Assembly: GCA_002506015.1 (NCBI GenBank)
Contig: DAWR01000214.1
Span: 1-29,351 of the forward strand
Length of the DNA: 29,351 nt
Source: Candidatus Methanogasteraceae archaeon UBA261
GTDB lineage: Archaea > Halobacteriota > Methanosarcinia > Methanosarcinales > Methanogasteraceae
Reading direction: 5' to 3'
The position numbers and the translations under genes were made by a program. This document shows, in pieces, positions 9,363-15,074 of this stretch (its first letter is position 1; every line of letters starts with the position of its first letter). The notes beneath the pieces are model-generated. The model was not told where the DNA came from and did no database searches. It was given only the letters and a program-made list of their open reading frames with translations.

Positions 9363-9420
9363 GGTGGTCGTCTTCGGTTCTTATGCGAGCAGAACAATGG
9401 ATACTGATCGAGCGGTATAA
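9361..9420 (+). pseudogene. Remnant of an MNT nucleotidyltransferase (HEPN partner)
   Basis: Overlapping the HEPN stop codon, another frame reads EVVVFGSYASRTMDTDRAV and then a stop at 9418-9420. The VFGSYA start and the TMDTD run are the nucleotide-binding GS loop of MNT proteins, just short of the DxD site. There is no further similarity downstream. This is the position where an MNT antitoxin usually follows its HEPN gene. Confidence 0.6.
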
Positions 9421-9444
9421 GCAGCACAAACAGCAACAACACGA

Positions 9445-10644
9445 TCAGATCTCGTAGATCACATCGATTCCCCTGCGCACCTTCGAGATCTCGTTACCCA
9501 TGCGGAACAATTTGTTTTTATCAATTTTATACCCGCATAACTGTTCTACGAACCAAAGCGTCTTCAGATGGTCTTCTGCGCTCAATTTCCAGTCCACTTT
9601 GTCCTCCGGATAATCCATGCCACCTGCGTAGGCGAGCAGTTCGAGGCGTGCAGTCTCGCTTATCCAGCCGATCTCGACATAATAATCGAGAATGCTCGGC
9701 AGATTGTTCGGTCCGACCAGTTCGAGCAGAAAATCGAGCAGTTCCATCGCAACCATGACCTGGTCTGCTTCGTTTCCCACAGAGTTCAGTTTCACGCATG
9801 TGGGTGGGGGCACGATCTCGACCTCGGCGACCCTGCCAGCCCCGGCTGATGCCGCTTTCGCCTCTTCAGCCTCTGCTGCCGCGGTAATGAGACGCCCAAC
9901 ATCACCCTCTATCGATGAGATGGTTGTGCGCGCAAAATCGAGACTTGCTGCCAAATCCGATATTTCTGATCTGTTGCAACCGACTGACTCCTGCAGTTCG
10001 TCCAGTCTTCCGGAAAAATCGGCTTGTTGCGAAAATATCCCTGATATCTCATCCCCGATATCGGAAAGGACCGAAATCGCTTCGTCTGACCGCGCGTCCA
10101 TCGTTATCACGGCTACGCCATTCTTTGAGAGCCCTTCCTCTATTGCTTGCAGATTCTTCCTTATGTCGTCGATCTCTGAGCGGTCGATCGCTGGTTCGTT
10201 TACAATTTCCGGCTCTTCTGATGATTCCGGCATATAGTAAACAGCCTCGGTGAGCTCTGAAAATGCTGCCACAACCTCTGCGACCTGCGCCGCAATCGAG
10301 GAAATGTCCCCCCTGATCGCTTCGACCTCACCGCTAAAATCATGTTGGACACTGATGGGTTCGGGCACCAGTTCAGTGACCGGTTCTGAAAATTCCTGGG
10401 AGGAAACTGGGGAATCAAAGAGTTCTTGAGGCATTATTTCAGCATCGCTGCTGAAATCTAATTCAGGAGGAACCTCTGCGACCTCGTGCTGAGCGGATGG
10501 CGAATCAACGACGGTAGGTGATTGCGAATACTTCGATATCCTACCTCGAAGCTCACCCGTTCTCGTGATTCGCGTCAGAGCCGCATGCAGCACAGATGAT
10601 ATTTTATCTTTAATCCTGGTGGCTACAGGAGTTGTCTCATCCAT
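9445..10644 (-). CDS. FlaD/E-domain archaellum-associated protein
   Basis: The 399-residue protein has an acidic, Pro/Ser-rich N-terminal half with predicted coiled-coil stretches (about 100-270; heptad-like EAIRGDISSIAAQVAEV, SRSEISDLAASLDFA-like runs). The C-terminal domain is the FlaD/E domain: GPNNLPSILDYYVEIGWIS, ETARLELLAYAGGM and DHLKTLWFVEQLCG. FlaC/D/E proteins of euryarchaea sit at the archaellum motor base and link it to chemotaxis. No other archaellum gene is in the window. It follows mptA on the same strand by 36 bases, and its start codon and ribosome site lie inside a nested inverted repeat (10639-10680), suggesting control of translation. Confidence 0.82.
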   Translation of the reverse strand: MDETTPVATRIKDKISSVLHAALTRITRTGELRGRISKYSQSPTVVDSPSAQHEVAEVPPELDFSSDAEIMPQELFDSPVSSQEFSEPVTELVPEPISVQHDFSGEVEAIRGDISSIAAQVAEVVAAFSELTEAVYYMPESSEEPEIVNEPAIDRSEIDDIRKNLQAIEEGLSKNGVAVITMDARSDEAISVLSDIGDEISGIFSQQADFSGRLDELQESVGCNRSEISDLAASLDFARTTISSIEGDVGRLITAAAEAEEAKAASAGAGRVAEVEIVPPPTCVKLNSVGNEADQVMVAMELLDFLLELVGPNNLPSILDYYVEIGWISETARLELLAYAGGMDYPEDKVDWKLSAEDHLKTLWFVEQLCGYKIDKNKLFRMGNEISKVRRGIDVIYEI

Positions 10645-10680
10645 TCAATTCCCCGATATGTCATATATCGGTGAATGGAT
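10639..10680 (-). promoter_or_regulatory. Nested inverted repeat covering the flaD/E start codon and ribosome site
   Basis: The outer arms ATCCATTCA (10639-10647) and TGAATGGAT (10672-10680) and the inner arms CCGATAT (10653-10659) and ATATCGG (10665-10671) are perfect complements with a 5-base loop. In the minus-strand RNA the ATG of flaD/E and part of the GGGG ribosome site would be paired. It fills the whole gap after the mptA stop codon. Confidence 0.65.
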
Positions 10681-11658
10681 TTAAACGCTTTGGTCTGTTA
10701 AGGGCAAAACACCAGCCAATTCCGCACGCAACTCTCCGAGCGTGGCACACCGCTCAGCACACGCGTTATGCTGATGGATACTCTCCTCGTTGATCTGTTT
10801 GAGTGAGATCAGCGAATCGTCAGGCAGGTGCGGGAACTCCTCCACAATCGTGTGCGCCATCGCGCGGACACAGTCCTCCACAAATCTCGGAGTCCGGTGC
10901 GCTACATCAACCACCGCCGCCTCATCGGATCGTTTGAGCAGTTCGAATATCGTAGAACTCATTGAGGACTCAATGACATCGATCAACTTCGCGAGCGGCA
11001 CATCGTACCGATCGTGAACCTCAATTGATATGGTTCCCCGCCCGCGCTGGTTGTGGGTTGCCATTGGGACTCGGGTCATGAACTGGGCAATCGTGGCGTC
11101 GGGAACGCCGAGATCGACAAGTTCATTCCTTGCACGGTCCCGCATAATCTCCTGCGCACAAGGGCATGCAGTCATCCCAAGTACCTCCGCGCCAACGAGT
11201 TTTCGGACCCTGATGTCGTTACCATCCGATCTGATTGCGACCGCCTCTGCAAAGATGTCGACCACGCTCTGGCAGTTCATGTGTGTCACCGGGGTCTCCC
11301 GTTTGACCACGTATTCACTCTTCATCTGCACTTCGGCGCGGGATGCATACTCGTGCTTGGTTAAGAGGCGGCGTGCGACAACACCGCACAATTCCTCTAT
11401 TTCATATACCGGAGCCTCAACCGCCTCCTCCAGGACCTCATCAATGGTCTCAAAGTTTCTTGAAAGGTTTGCGCCCTTACGATCTGGCGGCAGGTCCACA
11501 AAGATATTAAATCTTGCGATGAGTACGATCGGGCGCTTGCCCTTGCGTGCAATCTCGATCAGCTTCTTGACGTCGGTTACGCCGACACGTGTCAGGTTGA
11601 TCGGGATTGCAGGCCTGGTTGCCTGAATATCTGGGAGTTCTACCACGGGTAGTTTCAT
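10681..11658 (-). CDS. mptA: GTP cyclohydrolase IV (MptA, FolE2 family)
   Basis: MptA is the iron-dependent enzyme that opens GTP to 7,8-dihydroneopterin 2',3'-cyclic phosphate, the first step of methanopterin synthesis. The 325-residue protein starts PDIQATRPAIPINLTRVGV, typical of the family. It contains THMNCQSVVDI and TACPCAQEIMRD, whose Cys and His residues belong to the COG1469/FolE2 active site, and later ATHNQRGRGTISIEV and HQHNACAE. GGAGA lies about 8 bases before the ATG and a TATA-like box lies at 11708-11716. Together with mfnB and mfnD it shows that the organism makes C1 carriers of methanogenesis. Confidence 0.95.
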   Translation of the reverse strand: MKLPVVELPDIQATRPAIPINLTRVGVTDVKKLIEIARKGKRPIVLIARFNIFVDLPPDRKGANLSRNFETIDEVLEEAVEAPVYEIEELCGVVARRLLTKHEYASRAEVQMKSEYVVKRETPVTHMNCQSVVDIFAEAVAIRSDGNDIRVRKLVGAEVLGMTACPCAQEIMRDRARNELVDLGVPDATIAQFMTRVPMATHNQRGRGTISIEVHDRYDVPLAKLIDVIESSMSSTIFELLKRSDEAAVVDVAHRTPRFVEDCVRAMAHTIVEEFPHLPDDSLISLKQINEESIHQHNACAERCATLGELRAELAGVLPLTDQSV

Positions 11659-11707
11659 GTCAGTCTTCTCCAGTACTGGTGATTCGATTCAGTGCTGTAT
11701 GGCGTTA

Positions 11708-11716
11708 ATATATAAA
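11708..11716 (-). promoter_or_regulatory. TATA box of mptA
   Basis: The minus strand reads TTTATATAT about 50 bases upstream of the mptA ATG, consistent with an archaeal core promoter and a leader of about 25 bases that includes the GGAGA ribosome site. Confidence 0.6.
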
Positions 11717-11815
11717 TCTTGTGGAACAGTGGGTGGTGCCAACCTAACACTGGCGTCAGGGAATACCCAAAAATTGATATACCGGTCACAGTTTATTTCA
11801 GTAGATGGCATATAA

Positions 11816-12000
11816 AAATTGTGCCAAAATCACGGAAGGCACAAATTTTACGAATCACACGAACCACCACTTTTACGGATGCATGGAAAGCGCATATACC
11901 GAAAATTTTAGAAATACGCGGTGTGCGTTAATGAACCGGAAAATTCATACTATTTGCACAATTCAGGTCATTCGTGTTACATATCTTGCATCAGCACACC
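11816..12000. repeat. Eroded CACGAAT-type repeat region between mptA and the ATPase-GTPase operon
   Basis: The 485-base gap has no convincing gene. It holds scattered units such as ACGAATCACACGAA (11850-11863), AAATTCATACTATTTGCACAATTCA and TTCGTGTTAC. Related pieces (GTGCAATTCATACTATTCA, CACGAATTTG) recur at 14948-15050. These look like decayed extragenic repeats. Confidence 0.45.
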
Positions 12001-12079
12001 ACCGGAGCCATAGCATCTTCTGCGAGTGATCAATGTATTGTGAGTTCCCATAGCAGATCACACATCAGCACAAGCCCAT

Positions 12080-12127
12080 GCGAATGCCGACTTTACAGAC
12101 AGGAGCTGCTCCTGTGTTCGGATTCGC
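12080..12127. promoter_or_regulatory. Long imperfect inverted repeat upstream of the ATPase-GTPase operon
   Basis: The outer arms GCGAATgCCGA (12080-12090, one bulged G) and TCGGATTCGC (12118-12127) enclose the perfect inner repeat ACAGGAGC-T-GCTCCTGT (12099-12115). It ends about 20 bases before the putative TATA box. A regulator-binding site or a terminator of upstream transcription are both possible. Confidence 0.5.
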
Positions 12128-12146
12128 TGGCATGCGCAGATGGACT

Positions 12147-12154
12147 TTTATATG
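12147..12154 (+). promoter_or_regulatory. TATA box of the ATPase-GTPase-roadblock operon
   Basis: CTTTTATATGA lies about 50 bases before the ATG at 12202. A start near 12178 would leave a short leader that includes GCAGGTGCGG, a plausible ribosome site. Confidence 0.55.
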
Positions 12155-12201
12155 AAGACGTACAATCAACTAAGTGAGCGAATGAAGCAGGTGCGGTTTC
12201 T

Positions 12202-12894
12202 ATGGCATACAATCTCGGCATACCGAAACTAGATGATTTGATCGGGGAGATAAGGGGCGGTACGAACATCATGATGATCGGACCCCCTATGAGTGGGAAA
12301 GAGGATCTCATAAACATCATCGCATATCGGGGACTGGCCGATCGCGATGCTGCCGTAATCGTCTCGACGCGGGAGCCAGGAAACAACGTGCTCGAATGGT
12401 TCGAACGACGTAACCTGAACATCGCGATGGATAGAATCGGGATTGTGGACTGTGTTACGCGCACCCTAGGGTTTGCCGCACCCGATACCGAGAACATCAA
12501 GATGGCGTCAAGCCCGGTTGATCTCACAGGCATCGGGGTCAAGATCAGCCAGTTCTTTGAACACTTCTGGATGGAGATGCAGCTCAGGGAGACGAGACTA
12601 TGCATCAACTCGCTATCAACGATTCTGATGTACTCGAACCTGCAGACCGTGTTTCGGTTTCTGCACGTCTTCACAGGTCGTATCAAGGCAGCAAATGCGC
12701 TCGGCGTCTACGTGATTGAGGAGGGGATGCACGATGCGCAGACGATTGTGACATTGAAGCAGTTGTTTGATGGCATGATTGAGATAAGGGGAGGGGAGGA
12801 TGGTTATCAAATACGGGTTGTCGGGCTCACGCCGAAGCCAACGCCGTGGTTTGATTATGAAATCAATGGTGTAGATGTTGTACTACGGGGTTAG
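12202..12894 (+). CDS. RecA-superfamily (KaiC/RadA-like) ATPase
   Basis: The 230-residue single-domain protein starts LGIPKLDDLIGEIRGGTNIMMIGPPMSGKED. This is the usual entry of KaiC/RadA/FlaH-like ATPases, with a Walker A loop at 27-34 where Glu follows the Lys instead of Thr or Ser. The STREP stretch and the strand RLCINSLS (132-138) occupy the Walker B position, with Asn replacing the usual Asp. It therefore probably binds nucleotide, but hydrolysis may be slow or absent. It is the first gene of a four-gene operon and is 5 bases from the next gene, which carries a related but P-loop-less domain. I infer that the two RecA-like domains pair up. The specific role is unknown. Confidence 0.8.
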   Translation: MAYNLGIPKLDDLIGEIRGGTNIMMIGPPMSGKEDLINIIAYRGLADRDAAVIVSTREPGNNVLEWFERRNLNIAMDRIGIVDCVTRTLGFAAPDTENIKMASSPVDLTGIGVKISQFFEHFWMEMQLRETRLCINSLSTILMYSNLQTVFRFLHVFTGRIKAANALGVYVIEEGMHDAQTIVTLKQLFDGMIEIRGGEDGYQIRVVGLTPKPTPWFDYEINGVDVVLRG

Positions 12895-12899
12895 TAAAT

Positions 12900-14072
12900 A
12901 TGATAGAGACAGGGATACCGAAGCTAGATGGTTATTTACACGGAGGTGTTCCGGAAGGAAGATCTCTTGTGTATTACACGTACCCTGGCGTAGCTGGTGA
13001 TGTTTTCGGAATGCAGACGATATGCCACGCCACATCGAACGGTAGACTGGGAGTCTATGTCGCATCCAGTACCGATCCGCAGATGATCCGGGATCAATTC
13101 AGCGAGTTCGGGTGGGCTACTGAGAACTATGATGGCAGGTTCATTGTGGTGGACGCGTTCTCATGGCTGATCGGCGCGGATTCGCAGGAACGATACGTCG
13201 TGTCCGATCCGGAGGATATTAACAGCCTGACCCAGTGTATCAAGAAAGTGATGGAAGAGATGAGCGAACCCGGGATCATCGTCTTCGAATCGCTCTCGAC
13301 GATCATGGACCTGTGCGGAGAGTCTGAGACCCTTGATGCACTTGAGGAGTGGAGCCAGTACGCAATGCTCTACGATCATGCGCTGGTTTACAATTTCACG
13401 GCATGGCCATATTCCGAAGAGACGCTGCTGCACGTGAAGGAGAATGTTTGCAATTCAGTCATCTCTGTTGGTGGGATTACCGGAGATGTTGTTTTCGGGC
13501 AGTATTTTGGGGTGCTGAAGGTGGATTGGGCAGACCTGGCAAGGAAAAGCACGTTGTTCAAGGTTTTGAAGCCGGGCGGCATACGCGCGTACATCCCGAA
13601 GATACTGGTCACGGGACCATTCGATGCTGGAAAATCAACGTTCGTGCATGCACTCTCCAACAGGGCAGTCTCAGTGGACCGACTTGGCACGACAATCGCG
13701 CTTGATCACGGGCATGTGGACCGCAAAGGGTTTGCCGCAGATATATTCGGAACCCCCGGGCAGGAACGGTTCGATCCGATCGTAAAACTGCTCAGCGGGG
13801 AGGCAATGGGAATATTTCTCCTCCTCGACTCGACAAACACCGCTGATTTTGAGAGGGGCAAGCGCATGCTTGAAATCACGAAGTCGTTCGGTCTTCCGGT
13901 TGTGATCGTCGCAAACAAGCAGGACCTGGCAGAAGCGCTCACGCCGGAGGAGATTAGAAGAGAACTGGATATGCCAGCGGATGTACGGATCATGCCCGCG
14001 GTTGCAGCCACAGGAGAGGGCGTCTTCGAGGCATTCGAGACACTGGTTGAGAGGGTAATGGAGGTGGACTGA
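12900..14072 (+). CDS. Fusion of a degenerate KaiC-like domain and a Ras-like small GTPase
   Basis: Residues 1-225 form a RecA/KaiC-like domain (TGIPKLDGYLHGGVPEG). Its Walker A loop is lost (YTYPGVAGDVF, no Lys-Thr) and its Walker B strand is IIVFESLS, so it is probably a pseudo-ATPase. Residues 232-390 are a complete small GTPase: G1 GPFDAGKST (239-247), G2 Thr264/265, G3 DIFGTPGQERF with Gln288 in the Ras Gln61 position, G4 NKQD (339-342), G5 AATGEG (369-374). No membrane segment or lipidation signal is visible. A Roadblock/LC7 gene starts 2 bases after its end, as expected for an MglA-MglB-like GTPase and regulator. The protein is presumably a cytoplasmic switch; its target is not known. 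Confidence 0.85.
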   Translation: MIETGIPKLDGYLHGGVPEGRSLVYYTYPGVAGDVFGMQTICHATSNGRLGVYVASSTDPQMIRDQFSEFGWATENYDGRFIVVDAFSWLIGADSQERYVVSDPEDINSLTQCIKKVMEEMSEPGIIVFESLSTIMDLCGESETLDALEEWSQYAMLYDHALVYNFTAWPYSEETLLHVKENVCNSVISVGGITGDVVFGQYFGVLKVDWADLARKSTLFKVLKPGGIRAYIPKILVTGPFDAGKSTFVHALSNRAVSVDRLGTTIALDHGHVDRKGFAADIFGTPGQERFDPIVKLLSGEAMGIFLLLDSTNTADFERGKRMLEITKSFGLPVVIVANKQDLAEALTPEEIRRELDMPADVRIMPAVAATGEGVFEAFETLVERVMEVD

Positions 14073-14073
14073 G

Positions 14074-14436
14074 ATGTCGACATCGGAAATGCTCGGAAAA
14101 GTGCTCGCCGGTCTCGGAAAGGTCGGAGAGATTGAGGCGAGTGCAATATCAACACGAGACGGGCTCCTCATGAATGCGGATATGCATGCTGCTGGCGATC
14201 CGGAGACTTTTGTTGCAATGTCGGCAACGATGCTCGGCGCAGCAGAGACCGCAACATCCGAACTGGGCAAGAGTGTGCCGAACCGGGTAATCGTGGAGAC
14301 CGACGACGGGAAATTAATATGCATGGGCGCAGGACCAAAAGCGCTTGTGGTTGTGATGACAGCGCCGGATGCAGGGCTTGGTCTGGTGCTCGTAGAGATG
14401 ACAAAAGCCGCAGAAAAAATAGAGAGACTGATATGA
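14074..14436 (+). CDS. Roadblock/LC7 domain protein (MglB-like)
   Basis: The 120-residue protein fits the Roadblock/LC7 fold: MLGKVLAGLGKVGEIEASAISTRDGLLM, a central helix ETFVAMSATMLGAAETATSELG, then RVIVETDDGKLICMGAGPKALVVVM and the C-terminal helix LVEMTKAAEKIERLI. Such proteins dimerise and act as GTPase activators or partners of MglA/Arf-like GTPases. The Shine-Dalgarno site GGAGGTG lies 7 bases before the ATG, inside the end of the GTPase gene, implying strong coupled translation. Its placement directly after the GTPase supports a switch-and-regulator pair. Confidence 0.88.
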   Translation: MSTSEMLGKVLAGLGKVGEIEASAISTRDGLLMNADMHAAGDPETFVAMSATMLGAAETATSELGKSVPNRVIVETDDGKLICMGAGPKALVVVMTAPDAGLGLVLVEMTKAAEKIERLI

Positions 14437-14642
14437 AACCTTTAGTCAACATCGGGAAGAACGGAGTTACTGATCAGGTCATTGATGAGATCAGAGAGCA
14501 GATGAATGGAAAAAGCGAAATCAAGATACGTATCCTCAAAAATGCACCCGCTAGCGCGTCTGTTATCGCAGAAGAGGTTGCATCGAGGACTGGATTCAAG
14601 CTTGGAGATGTGCGCGGGCACACCGCGGTTATTGCACGGTGA
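14433..14642 (+). CDS. Small YhbY/CRM-type RNA-binding protein
   Basis: The 69-residue protein reads KPLVNIGKNGVTDQVIDEI and later VKIRILKNA-like and GDVRGHTAVIAR stretches. This is the compact CRS1-YhbY (CRM) fold with its GxxG loop (GKNG), which binds structured RNA, often in ribosome assembly. The start overlaps the stop of the Roadblock gene as ATGA. Archaeal YhbY genes commonly stand near translation genes; here it is the last gene of a signalling-type operon and may simply be carried along. Confidence 0.8.
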   Translation: MKPLVNIGKNGVTDQVIDEIREQMNGKSEIKIRILKNAPASASVIAEEVASRTGFKLGDVRGHTAVIAR

Positions 14643-14708
14643 TTGACATTCACTAACACGAAACACAATCTACACAAAACAGGTATGTGTCAACGGGGGT
14701 ATCGGGGA

Positions 14709-14730
14709 GTCCGGCTTGTTGACGCCGGAC
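14709..14730 (+). terminator. GC-rich stem-loop after the operon
   Basis: GTCCGGC and GCCGGAC form a perfect 7-bp stem around the 8-base loop TTGTTGAC, 66 bases after the yhbY-like stop codon. A T-rich stretch GATTTTGGG follows at some distance. It may terminate the operon, but archaeal terminators do not need stems, so this is tentative. Confidence 0.4.
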
Positions 14731-14798
14731 ACAGGGTGATTTTGGGAGTCGGGGGATTTTGTGGAGAGTTTTATTATCATCGGGAATGGGTTTAGACA

Positions 14799-14883
14799 AC
14801 CACATAGAAAACAGAGAACACGGGAGAAACAGCAACTCTCTGTGCCCTCCGCGTCCTCTGTGGTTAATTTTCTTTGCCATAAT
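14799..14883 (-). repeat. Dispersed palindromic repeat, copy B (inverted relative to copy A)
   Basis: On the minus strand this reads ATGGCAAAGAAAATTAACC, then CACAGAGGACGCGGAGGG, a GAGAGTTGCTG core and AACAC/GTGG ends. It matches copy A at 4608-4673 with a few substitutions and two short insertions in the right arm. It lies in the 430-base gap before the signalling island; that gap otherwise holds the stem-loop at 14709, CACGAAT-type repeat pieces and the promoter at 15001. Confidence 0.8.
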
Positions 14884-15000
14884 ACAATCAACCCGGAAGA
14901 AATTAAAAAGCCACATTTTGTGATGGTCGCCAGCATGCCAGACATTTGTGCAATTCATACTATTCATACCAGTTGGGTTCTAATGCTGCTGATTTTAAAC

Positions 15001-15010
15001 AAAATATATA
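15001..15010 (+). promoter_or_regulatory. TATA box of the first signalling operon
   Basis: AAAATATATA lies about 65 bases before the ATG at 15075. The leader between them contains two CACGAAT pieces and the strong GGGGGG ribosome site next to the ATG. Confidence 0.55.
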
Positions 15011-15074
15011 ACACAAATTTCACGAATGTGATGAATGCCACGAATTTGACTCTCACAGAGTTGTGGGGGGATGT

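Noticed and set aside
11974..12177. Open frame of 67 codons before the ATPase gene
   Set aside because: It runs through the inverted repeat and the TATA box, has no ribosome site and no recognisable protein features.
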